A DNA stretch of 64,000 nt from Asterella californica (Eukaryota; Streptophyta; Marchantiopsida; Marchantiales; Aytoniaceae), in contig JAYKYS010000001.1 of assembly GCA_036924285.1 (NCBI GenBank), forward strand, positions 5,182,501 to 5,246,500. The letters are read 5' to 3'. Made by a program: the position numbers and the translations under genes. Positions 10,141 through 20,644 of this stretch are shown in pieces. Under the pieces are notes generated by a model, which saw only the letters and a program-made list of their open reading frames with translations, had not been told where the DNA came from and ran no database searches. Numbering within the stretch: position 1 is the first letter of the stretch; the number at the start of each line of letters is the position of its first letter.

Positions 10141-11318
10141 GATGCTGAGACCGCTGGACCGGTATCGATCGAGTACCTTGCAATTGTCTTGGCAAGGAGC
10201 TAGCGCTGCGAAGGTGTAAGAATTTTCTTCGAATTGAGCTGGTGAGAGTACTAACTTGATTGACGGCTTCCAGAAGAAGGAATTCTGTGCTTGATCGATG
10301 AATGGAGCAGACTGAGAATGTGGGCTTCCAGTCCGATGTTGGATTTTAAGCTGTGCGTGAGGGACGCTGTTAGGTACGTACAGCATGCAGCGGGTTCCGT
10401 TGTTTATCGATCTTGATCGTGAAGTGGGCACTCCTCTTACGTTTGAATTTGAATTTATGCGAGTGTAACCGGGAACTTGTGTGAGCTGGCTGTTTGAATT
10501 TTAATCGTAACGGTAGCAGAGCGTCTGTATGCGTTGCAAGATTCGGCAGTTTCTGGGCACAACAGTCATGCTCTTTAACGTAACGGTAAGAGTGTAAATC
10601 GATATGACGGACTTTGGATATGAAGAATTACTTCACGGTCACGTACAATGCATTCAACGACTAGTTTAGAACTCGAGCAAATCTCTTTTGCTCCACGCGA
10701 ATTAAAGTCGAGCTCAGACCATCTTTATGTGCGAAGGAGAATCGGTACATGGCTCCCAGTACGTGCGAGAAGAGGGCGCGGGGGATAAACTTTAAGCATC
10801 AGTCAAGTCGATTCAAGAGTTTTCTCCAGAAGAGATTGATTCGAACTGCACCAGTGATCGGACGAATTAATCCACTACCTCGTCATCAAAAGCTCAAGGG
10901 TGGATCCGTCCGGTCAGTCAGAAGAGGTAACGTCTCGAGCCCGACTAAGGAAAATCATGTTGTGGACTGAAATACGGTCAGTCGGGAACGAGCTCCACTG
11001 CATGAGTCTTTACTAGCGGCTGTAAGCCTCGGAAAAACTTTAGTTTCTGGTTGTAGCTCCCTCAGCTTTGAAAGATGTTTATAATCCAAGACACGTAATG
11101 GGATGAAATTTTGTCAATGAAGTGGGATGATGTTTTACAAAGGACTGTTTTCAGTCCATAACTTACAGAGGAGTGATTGTGTCGGAAAGCTAGAGGGCTG
11201 AAAGTAAAGTAGAAAGCGAGAACTAGATTTCAAAGCTGGCGGGAATTTTACACGGGAACCTCCTCTAGTTGGCCGATTTACAATACACAAGAAGGATTTT
11301 CTAGTATGCTGACGGTTT
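10141..11318. other. Intergenic between lipid-transfer and XTH genes
   Basis: Upstream of the lipid-transfer gene and downstream of the XTH gene, both on the minus strand. The promoter of the former and the 3' end of the latter should lie here. No TATA box or polyadenylation signal was assigned with confidence, and no further gene is supported. Confidence 0.4.
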
Positions 11319-13215
11319 CTACAGAGTGATGTGGTCTCTGGACAGACTCGGCCATCGGGCCAAAATTGATAAACCATGACTAAGGAAAGTAGAATGGGTG
11401 TTCTGCCTGATGAGTGAAACGGAAGGCCAATTCCTTTCACATTCTGGCGGTTGCACGCCCCCGAACCTCTGAAGATCGGTGCAGTAATCGTAGATCAAGT
11501 ATTTGTCATGAATGAGCTTGAGCTGCTCGATCTGAGTCTTTGAGAGTGCCAGATTAGGAACTTGACCGTATGAGCTTCGGTACAACATTGCGTAGCAAGC
11601 GTGCAAGTCTGCCGTGTTGCTGGCGTTCTTCACTCCACATGCGTATGTTCCGTTGAAACCAGAATACGATGCGAAGAAAGGTTGCGCAGTCCAGTTTGTT
11701 TTCACTCTACCTCCCCTAGTTGCCCAAGATTCTCCATCCCAGATGCTCGCGTAGACGTACATGGTTTGATAATCCAGGTACGGAATTCCCAGGTCTGTGG
11801 CTTCGTGAAACACCCGCACCACCCGTCCGTCTACCAGAAACCTGGACGAAATTGCCCACAAGTTTCCTGTAAGCGGTCATCTCTGAATATCTCAGAAGAA
11901 GCTTTTTGCATCGCAATGGAAGACTTCGAACGTTGCTCGAGTGTAATTATTTACGGACCAACCTTGCATTTGGTTGGCTCCCATGGATAGAATGAAAGCA
12001 AAAGCGGTAGAAGTGCATTAGGGTAAGTCTAGATCGATGTAAAGAGTGGAAGTGGAATCCAAATTTAGCTCAGGTAGCTGCCGCAGGTTACTCACAATAT
12101 CAGGGCCTGATTCCAGAGGATGCCGTATTCGTGATAATCGGCCGTGGGATCGAACCAGAGATAGATGCGTTGTTCCCGATTACCTACTCCTTCCGAAAAG
12201 ACGTTGGTTTGAAGAATATAGGGTTCCCCTGTTAAATTGCCCAGGAATTCGAAGTCTAGCTCACACCAGTTCGTGAATGTGGACGCCATCTGCATTTTGG
12301 AGAACCACATGTGAGCTCATTTCGCCTTGCATGTGACAGACGGTACCTCCTTAGACCATCCTTCCAGTACGATCCAACTCACTTACTCTTCTAATAGGCC
12401 GGCAGGGCAGCTGAAACCCTAAACTCTAAAGACCATCATGACTAAAATTCCTAACTGCATGCAGGGCCGCTGAACCCTAAACTCTAGCTGACCTACATCT
12501 CTAAGATCTGGGAAGCTCTTCGCTTACATTGTTAACCAGCTAAAAGACATAGAGGAAATAACGAGATGGTTGAAGACAAGGTTACAAATCGCTTCATGAA
12601 TACAGAGCTCAAAACAGACCTCCGTCAAGCTGAAATACAGCCGCTGTCAAATAAATTGTGTGAACAGAATCTCAAGAGTAGAACGGGAGAGAGGGGGCTG
12701 GATTAGGTTGGTGAAAGACATGACACCACTTACATAATAGCTGGTGACAGTTCCAGCCGAGTTTCCTCCCACCAGCTTGATTTTCATGGAGAACTGGCCA
12801 AACAAATAAGGAAGTTTTGATCGAAATCCAGATCCTGAAATCGACAGTTGCAAACATGAAGTTTTAAGGGTATCTACCTTCATCTGAGAAAGCATGATGC
12901 AACTGCCCAGGACTAACCTCCACAGTAGAGGAGACACATTATGCAGAAAAACGAAGGTACCCCATGGTGATATCAACCATTTGCAAGAGCTTAAAATGTA
13001 GAAGTGTTCTACCGATTTCAGCTATGGCTGGTGGTTAGAAATATACCAGTCCTGTTGGTAAGACCCAGCTGCACGATGCTGCCATTGTTACCAGGAAATT
13101 TCACGTTAGTATCCCCATATGTCACGTAGTAGTTGTCCCGAAACTTGACAGTCTGCGCAGCTGTTAAGAGTAGTGCAGCAAAACAGAGCAATGACAAAAG
13201 CAGCCTCATCTTCAC
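11319..13215 (-). CDS. XTH: Xyloglucan endotransglucosylase/hydrolase (GH16), four exons, 328 aa
   Basis: This wall enzyme cuts and rejoins xyloglucan chains. Exons, read on the minus strand: 13215-13047, 12834-12734, 12289-12096, 11841-11319. All three introns have GT-AG ends (donors GTATAT, GTAAGT, GTGAGT) and the joined frame is open throughout (987 nt with stop). There is a signal peptide ([13 protein letters not shown]), then the GH16 core with [19 protein letters not shown] and [11 protein letters not shown]. The active site is ELDFEFLG with E100 (nucleophile), D102 and E104 (acid/base), followed by the family's N-glycosylation sequon NLT. The C-terminal XET_C domain has [12 protein letters not shown] and the Cys pairs around ACGVKN/HACY and YDYC/PPEC. 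About 36 residues extend beyond PPEC, longer than the usual XTH end, and may reflect an unrecognised last intron. Confidence 0.9.
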
Positions 13216-16205
13216 AACTGGGGGCCGATCTACGCCAGTGCATTCGTCTCAGAAGCTGGTGTCCAGCATTTGCATCTCGGATTGCACCTTGGCTACTTCT
13301 GGAGCAAGCATCGATATCTTTATCGTTCTTCCATCTCTCAAGGTGATCCAGTAGCAGCTGAGGCGCATTTCCTTTGGTTTTGTTTGTCTGACTAACATCC
13401 AAAGATAGAAGAATTATTCGAGGATCGACAAAGGCGAGAATCTGAACCCTTTGAGACTCATAACTCACTGCCCAAGCTGTGGGTCCCGAGGAGCAGCAGA
13501 GAACGGTGTGCTGGCAGCTGGCATGAACGGGACGTGCTAATCTACGAGGGAGTGTGACAGTAGGAGCAGTGTACGTATACGCACGGCCGTAGTGAGTCAA
13601 GCCTCATGCGCTGATCATGGGATCCCGCTCAAATCTGATGATCAGGCTGGTTCTTCAACTAAATTTTCAGAAACATGCGTACGCTTTGCAAATAATATGA
13701 TCACAGACTCATATATTTTCCCTGCATTTCTCCTGGCTTAGCGAGCTTACTTGATCGATGACTCTCGAGGAACGGAGTGTTCTCTTACGAAGAAGTTCCT
13801 GAAGCTCAGATTGTCAAGTTCTACAGGTACATGTACCATCTAACATCCTGTTTTCTTTTGCTGGATCTTGAATTTCTTGGATGGATATGGATACAGTTCG
13901 GGAACTGTATCCATAATCCCGATTGCAAGAATTCGAAGGGCATCTTGCTGTCCTAACCCATTCTGAGGGGGATTTTTCCATATATTCGGCAGTTGCAATC
14001 TACACTCTTTGCGACATGTAGTGTGGGTACCACTATTTCATCAGCCTTCAATAAATGGGAGTTCGTTTTAAATAGTATTATTAATAGTAGTTTTGATTAA
14101 CACTAATATATGTTTACATGAATTGACTGCTAATAAATTCATGTTCAATAGAATTAGACGGTTGATCTTATGTATAATGTCGAGATAAAAAAAACTATAT
14201 AATTTGAATGATGAAAACAATGATATAAATATAAATAATATAAATGCTTGGTGCAGCATTCCACCATAGATGTTTTTTTCTTAAAGGTCAAGATCAGAGT
14301 ACAATATGCAAATCTGTATACAAGCTGAAAGATACTAAAATTGAGAACTTTATGTAAATCCAACATTGTTAGTTACAGAAATGGAATTGAACATGACAGA
14401 TGTCACCTAAAGTGTACCATATTTTGACTATCTCGTACAACAAATTTGTGCATCTCGACTAATCTCAAAATCAGCTCGATACTGTCTAGTGATATTATAT
14501 AATTCGGGCGTAAGTTGCATTTCTTCCTAGAGATCAGTTACATTCAATGACATCCCTGTCCGTTCATCAGTTTTCTCGCTTAGTTCATATCTTCCTTGTC
14601 ATATTGTCTGTTTACATCGCGAACAGAATCTATCGCGAGTTGAAAAAAGAATCTCTTATTAGGATTTCTCAGCATGCCTGAAGTCCTTGAAACTTATGGA
14701 AGTTAAGTACAAACCTTTAAAATCAAATCTTGAAATTCAACGTTAAAGTTAAATAGTGTTATTTGACTCCAAATCAGAGATAAATCTGAATTAGTGTTGG
14801 TAATACTAATTAATATATAGCACTGTTTCCTATATAGCACTAAATGTCGTAAGGAGTGTACTTAATTAGTGGCTCTTGCTCCCGTCGACTGAGATCGACT
14901 GGGACGGAAAAAATTCAGATTCTGAGCAGCCATTTTGGTCTATATGGTACGACTCCTGGGTGACATTATTTGAACGACAATATTTTATATTACTTCTCCC
15001 GTAGATTCTTTCGATTAAGAGAAGGAAAATTCTTGGATTCGAGTGGAAGGACTAGAATAATGCACGACGATAACTCGATAATGCACGACGATAATCTTGC
15101 CGCACATTGAGCACCGTTTCGTGAAGGATATCAATTGCTACCGGACTAGAGGCTGTTACTCCTACATATGCAGGATAGTAACAATACAGAAAAGTACGTA
15201 CAGTGCAGTTCAGTTAACTAGGCACTCATTCAATAGCTCTGTGTCATGGTCGGTCTCCTTAACTCTAACAGATCTCCTTGATCTTCAAACAACGCCGTAA
15301 ATTAACGTCAAGGTGATCTTATCGGAAAGTCTGGCGTCCACCAAATGGATGCAGCGTCGCGTAATCAGCAACAAAGCTCGTTAGCTTCAAAGCAACTATT
15401 ACGCGAGAAGAAGAAAAAGCTCCACCTGCGCATGCATATGCATATATAGCGAGAAACTACGTGGTTGAAAATTCAACCACGATCGACTTCACCGGCTCGG
15501 TTCACGTGCAACAGGTGCATGAGAGGTACGTGTGTGCACAAGCAACAAGAACTGTTGTGAAGAGAGATATCAATCGTTACAGTGTGGTGGAGAGGTGGTC
15601 AATGCGCGTCCTGTGTTATTCTAGTCCCTCCATTCGAATCCAAGAATATCGCTTCCATTCGAAAGAATCTACGCGGAATAGTGTTCATACATGCTGTTGT
15701 AGAACCGCATATCTACGTTCATAAGCGGTAGAAAGCGTTCATGGACCGATGCGGTAGAGAGCGCTGCATGGAGGAATATATCATAGGGATTCCTCCAGTT
15801 TCAGTAACTGGGATCGGATACTATAATTGGGTCATTAGCTATAGAAGTTACTAGCTTGCAGCTTCCACACGTCGTAGTGGTCAGCAGCTACCATATCTAG
15901 AGCTCCAGTACCTTGGGCTGATTATAGTCTACGAACAGACTCGTTTTTGCTCTTGTATCACCGCGAAGAGCTGCAGAACGTGCATTTCGATCGGAGACAT
16001 TATTAATTAATGAGTAGCTCCACTTCTTGAGTTTAACCGACTCCAGTTCCGAAGAAAGCCAGAAAAGCGCAATCGTGTACCGGAAAGAGATGTCAAGTAG
16101 TAGCTTGATGCATATGTAGCATCGATGAAGCTGGTGATTTTATAATAATTAGTCTAAGGGACGAGACGAAGACGAAAGCCTCGTTGTTCATATAAAAGCG
16201 CAACG
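13216..16205. other. Intergenic, 3 kb, no gene supported
   Basis: This holds the upstream region of the XTH gene and AT-rich sequence (14.0-14.9 kb). A 21-bp unit ATAATGCACGACGATAACTCG is repeated nearly twice at 15058-15095. Frames in this stretch are short, of poor composition, and show no recognisable domains. Confidence 0.4.
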
Positions 16206-16562
16206 GTGATGGACGACGACTGGGACTATAACCCAACGAGGGATTCAACCACAGATCTTCCCGCTTCTCGTACAACGAACGCCAACGTGAGTGACTTCGT
16301 CAGAGCTGTTCTACTGGGACTCCTCACGGGGTTTCTGGCTCTAGTGTGCGTTATTTTCATCTGTGTAACGATTGCCCTGTGGAAGAGGAGAAGAATGTAT
16401 GGTCGCTACGCCACTGGGGGGATTGTGCTTGCGACTGAGCACGAAGAGGAAATGAATGTGATGTCAAAGTCCTATTTAGACACACCCAGGAATACTCCCC
16501 ACATCACAGTTCTGATGCCGGGAGAAAATATTCCAACCCATATGGCAAGACTCCGGACGTAG
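16206..16562 (+). CDS. Small single-pass membrane protein of unknown function, 118 aa
   Basis: No family is recognised. The protein has an acidic, Thr/Ser-rich N-terminus (MMDDDWDYNPTRD...), one strong membrane helix at about residues 32-58 (VRAVLLGLLTGFLALVCVIF...), an immediate basic stop-transfer cluster KRRRMYGRY, and a polar C-terminus. The charge pattern predicts N-terminus outside and C-terminus in the cytosol. Two ATGs lie side by side at the start. The regular composition and the textbook stop-transfer cluster make it more credible than the frames around it. Confidence 0.5.
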   Translation: MMDDDWDYNPTRDSTTDLPASRTTNANVSDFVRAVLLGLLTGFLALVCVIFICVTIALWKRRRMYGRYATGGIVLATEHEEEMNVMSKSYLDTPRNTPHITVLMPGENIPTHMARLRT

Positions 16563-17334
16563 TCGTCGTTGAGATGCATGTTCTCGAGGGGATTCTGGAC
16601 GGGTTGACGAAACATACAGACCATTTTGGATCTCAGATTGGAGAGTGATAGATACTGTTGGACCTCATCTCCTGGCAACCTGTCGGTGTTATATCTATTC
16701 TACCGATGATTTTAAATTTCTCGTCACAAAATTATCAAGATCAACGTGTCTTTTCCTGCAATTACTACTCCAAGGTGCACTAGATCTTCGAAGGTTCGCT
16801 TACTCAATAAAAGAAGATACTTTTCTTTAAAGCGGAAGCTGAAGTTGACAAGAAAAGAAGATCGATGTTCTAGTGATGGTTATCGAGCTAATTAAGTCGG
16901 TCCTTTCGACATGAAACTCTGGTTTTAATTTCGAAATACACTTCCGATCGATAACTACGTAATCTGTCACATGATATCCAGAAGTTCATTCATAATTTCA
17001 TGTGCTTACAAGTTAGCGCTGAATTTCTGCTCATTCGGACAACAAGAAAGCCATCCTGGAAATCCACCTGCATATTCATATTCAAAACGTAATACCTAGC
17101 GTTGGCCTTCCTGCGAGCCAAAATGTAATGCAGCCCCCGCTCCAAGAGCGAAACTGGCAAGAAAGAACGGGCGATTTGTTCCCTTTGAGCTCTGTGATAT
17201 CAAACCAAATCAAACCGGAAGAGTCGTGACTGTTATGAGGAGTCAACACCAGGTCCCATATATGCGGGATAAAAAGCGGGGCATATTTGTAGCCACGAAT
17301 ACATTCTGCTGATGCCGCCGAATCGTACGTAAAT
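16563..17334. other. Intergenic, no gene seen
   Basis: Nothing recognisable. An AT-rich GGGATAAAAAGCGG near 17269 lies about 65 bp before the next candidate ATG and could be a weak TATA-type element. Confidence 0.3.
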
Positions 17335-17952
17335 ATGCAAAAGGGTCAACAAAATGGTGATCTTGTGGAAACCGGATCCGGAAACAGCAGCAGCCAATCC
17401 GCTTCAAAAAGGACCAGCAGTCGACGGTCGGAGTCGAAAGATTCAGTTGCTGATAGCATCAAGCGCCTTCTTCGACCCAAACCCATACACAGGTCGTCGG
17501 TCCCGAATTCCAGGCCTGATGAGAAGAAAGAGTTGCGACGTGGAGATCAAGAACACGCTCTCGTCGGAGTCGGCCCCATCCCGGATGACGCACAGAAGAA
17601 GGAGAAGAATCCAAATCTCAAGGCATCGACTGTTGCTATCACCTTCTCATGCGAATGTGCAACGAGGCAATCCGTGGAGGTTGATGGCGTGCAAATGGGA
17701 GAAGAATTATCCACATTGATAAGTCGCGAGATCGTCGAGAAGCGCAAGTCCAAGAGCGCGGTCTGGCCGAGTGTCAAAGCGCTGGGGAGGGTGAGGCGGC
17801 GAAGCTCGGCAGGCAGTTTGGCCGAGGCAAACAATCAATCCGTCGTCCATCGAGAACCGACGTCTCCGTCGACAGCCGCCAAGAAGTGGGTAGTCGATAC
17901 AATCAACAAAATTTCCGGATCATTACATTGTCAGCGAAGTCTCCCTCCCTGA
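17335..17952 (+). CDS. Basic, Ser-rich protein of unknown function, 205 aa
   Basis: No family is recognised. The sequence is rich in Ser, Lys and Arg, with several short basic clusters (KRTSSRR, EKRKSK, RVRRRSS) and a C-terminal segment KKWVVDTINKISGSLHCQ that could be an amphipathic helix. No signal peptide or membrane helix is visible, and the basic clusters would suit a nuclear or nucleic-acid-associated protein. A possible TATA-like element lies about 65 bp upstream. Its length without interruption in a region of short frames is the main argument that it is real. Confidence 0.4.
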   Translation: MQKGQQNGDLVETGSGNSSSQSASKRTSSRRSESKDSVADSIKRLLRPKPIHRSSVPNSRPDEKKELRRGDQEHALVGVGPIPDDAQKKEKNPNLKASTVAITFSCECATRQSVEVDGVQMGEELSTLISREIVEKRKSKSAVWPSVKALGRVRRRSSAGSLAEANNQSVVHREPTSPSTAAKKWVVDTINKISGSLHCQRSLPP

Positions 17953-19683
17953 AGAGAATAAAATTTTGTAGGTCATCGCTCAAATCAAGCCCCGCAGCGA
18001 CGTCGACGATAGCCTAAGGTACACTCAAAAACATACTTCGGCGCGCCACCCAAGATTTGAAAGCCGAGAGATATCGAAGACTTCTATCAGTATCAGTGTG
18101 AACGCACGTCTATCTTCCTGCCTACGCTATTTGGAACCACCTGACCTGAACATGTTCCGACGAGAAAAGGTTTCTGAACTGGGCTATGGTTTGACGCTAT
18201 CGCTGAGTTCCCAACTTCCCTCTGGCACTTTGATAACACGTCCTCAACGCGGGGGTTTTCAACCTTTGAGAGGACAGGGCCGTCGCCAACATTACTTCTT
18301 CCGAGTTCCGAGTTCCGACACCTGATACAGGACACTTTGTACTTTCACTTGATATGCCACGGTGGGGGAGCGCTTTCCCCACCTGTTCGTCGTGTTAGTT
18401 ATTCCTTTCTCGACGTAAGCTTGAGAAACCTCCAGCGACCGCGAGAACCGCGCTTCTGTAGGCTTCGGTGATGTGCGATTGAATGAATGCCCAGGTTTGA
18501 ACGAGATCGATCGATCCAAAAGGGAGTGCACGACTCCAGTCTCCATCCGCAGGCGGCAGGCAGTGGGAGGATTAGTGAACTTGTGAGAAGTGCTCTCGGG
18601 CGTCTTTAATCTGCTGAGATAAGGTTTGGAGACTTGCGTGAGGGATAACGGAATTGCCGATGATTTTTGCTGTAATTCACTTAGTAGTACTTAGTAGTAC
18701 ATGGTTGCACCTACAGTAACCATGATTACTACACTAAACGTCATTACAGTTGTGTACATAGTACGTTACCAAGGTTACACGTAGCCACTTCAGTTCATCA
18801 TTCATATGTTATTGTAAGGAAATTCACCCTGAAAGTCAAAAGTCGAATCAGATGATGAACAGAACGTTGCGTTGCATTGCATTCCAGCGAAGGGAAGAGG
18901 TTCAGTTCTTTGTTCTCGAGGCGGTTTCAGTTTTCTGCGTCTTGCCAATAGGTACAAAGATTGTCATCAAGCATCGTAATTTCATAAGATCATTCCTATC
19001 GGGCTCATCAAACGCCATTATATTATTTTCGAATTTGATATTTTCTCACCGTTTTATAGCATATTGCTCTTTTCTTTCACCAGATGTCTCCAAACGTCCT
19101 TCCAAAGTAAAGCATTGCTTCTCTATATATATATATATATTACATAATAGTAGCAACTATTACTACTATTGCTATATTATTTGATTCGTCATTTAGCTAT
19201 TCGACTTGAAGTTTAACTTCCAACTTAAATGAATGTGTGAGGTTCTAAGAAAGGTGACAAATTTATCTGAAATAGTTTCTAGTTTGCATAGCAAACAGTC
19301 TATTGGAAAGAGTTTTTAGCCATGTTACTTTCCATGTTGTAATTAACTTTTCTCCAAAATATTAACGAGCACGTGGGATGCTGTAATGAACACATATTCG
19401 AGGCTTAGACTCAACCAATGTTCCAAAAGACTCGTCTAATCTATCATAGTGCTTTTCCATTACGTGCACGATTCTGCACATTTGTCTTCATGATGTATTT
19501 AATTAGAAATGGTTTAATTTACAAATAGTGTATTTAAAAAATATACTTCAGGAGCTCTCGAAAGATGCAGATCCAACCAAAAATCATATAATATTAATTC
19601 ATATAAGAGTGCATGAAGTATTTGAATGCTTATAAATAATATCTATATCAAACAGAATTTAATCTCCTATTGAGGGGACTCTC
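17953..19683. other. Intergenic, with a TA microsatellite
   Basis: No gene is supported. A (TA)n run lies at about 19122-19141, followed by ATTACTACTATT-type simple sequence. Confidence 0.4.
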
Positions 19684-20062
19684 AGTACAGTAAGGGGTAA
19701 TCTCGTTATAGTGATGTACCAGCCTGAAACTAAAATCTGTTTCACCTGAATTATATTTTCAGAATATGAGAAGTTTTGCCTGAACCTGTGGAAATATTTA
19801 AGTATATTGGCAAATACTTTTATCAGCACAAGGATCTAACTTGCGACCTCTTTCTTCCCATACAGTAAGGGCTAATATCGTTATAGTGATTTACCAACCT
19901 GAAACTAAAATCCGTTTCACCTGAATTATATTTTCAGAATATGAGAAGTTTTGCCTGAACCTGTGAAAATATTTAGGTATATTGGCAAATACTTTTATCA
20001 GCACAAGGATCTAACTTGCGACCTCTTTCTTCCCAGACATGAACTCACACCACCTGAGCTAC
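19684..20062 (-). repeat. tRNA-derived SINE candidate with tandemly duplicated body
   Basis: On the minus strand the sequence starts with TAGCTCAGGTGG at 20061-20050, which fits the RNA polymerase III A box. About 45 nt further it has AAGTTAGATCC, an imperfect B box, at the spacing found in tRNA genes. A body of about 176 bp follows and is present twice in tandem (19861-20036 and 19685-19860) with high identity. The second unit lacks the A-box part. This is a tRNA-like head with a non-tRNA body, the layout of a SINE. Folding of the head and other copies in the genome were not tested. Confidence 0.55.
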
Positions 20063-20576
20063 CATACCTTTGATACGAGGGGAGTTTGGGACTTGTAATT
20101 TAATTTACTATTAATTACTTGGTATACCTTGAGCCAGTTTTCTGAACCACAGTTCTGACTTAACTGTCCTCTAACGTAAGAAATGCAGATCTTTAGTATT
20201 GTGTTTACGATACAGAATTTTACTAGATCGGACTCAAAACGAATCACAGATTTTATCAGACCTTTCTTAGAATTCCCTTCTTGATCGACTCTCAACCTGC
20301 AAAAGACAGTAAAGAGAGTAATTGTCCCATGTTAGAGTACAGCTGGGACTGTGCATGTCATACTTGATTCCCACGTGGTGATATGTTCACTCTTACGTGC
20401 TTTCCAGAAGATTTGAACAACAGCAAACTGGTAACACAATGAATCAATTTTTCTCTCTATTTTTGCACGTCGAAGACATATTGTTCAGTGGTATTTGAAA
20501 TCGAGGAGATGGAGAAGGGGTAATTAGAAGGAAAAGAAAGTGAGTGCAAACACTTGAACAGTTTTCAAACGGAAAG

Positions 20577-20644
20577 ATGGAGGATGTCGAATCTCTTCAT
20601 AGTGGAGAGGAGAGATGTCCAGATGAATTACATTTCGAGGACGA
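20577..20644 (+). pseudogene. Acidic exon, left half, interrupted by solo LTR D'
   Basis: The ATG at 20577 opens a frame that runs into the LTR insertion at 20645. With the LTR and one 4-bp target duplication removed, the frame continues unbroken at 26484 and ends at 26547, giving a 43-residue acidic peptide. A splice donor-like CG/GTGAGA lies at 26543-26549 just before that stop, so this may be a first exon. The rest of the gene may be the remnant at 26640. The function is unknown. Confidence 0.45.
20641..20644. repeat. 4-bp target site duplication, left copy (solo LTR D')
   Basis: ACGA here and at 26480-26483 on the other side of the LTR. Confidence 0.6.

Noticed and set aside
9852..10219. 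Frames on the plus strand opposite the lipid-transfer gene (9877-10077, 9893-10219)
   Set aside because: Antisense shadows. The minus strand has a signal peptide and a complete eight-cysteine motif.
13106..13600. 164-codon minus-strand frame over the first XTH exon
   Set aside because: Different frame from the exon. It shows no domain, and the XTH exon with its signal peptide and splice donor explains the coding signal.
17354..17834. Overlapping frames at 17354-17719 (plus) and 17547-17834 (minus)
   Set aside because: Shadows of the 205-codon frame at 17335-17952 with no features of their own.
18852..19184. 110-codon frame ending in a Tyr/Ile run
   Set aside because: It ends in a TA microsatellite, has irregular composition and no domain. 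Probably chance.
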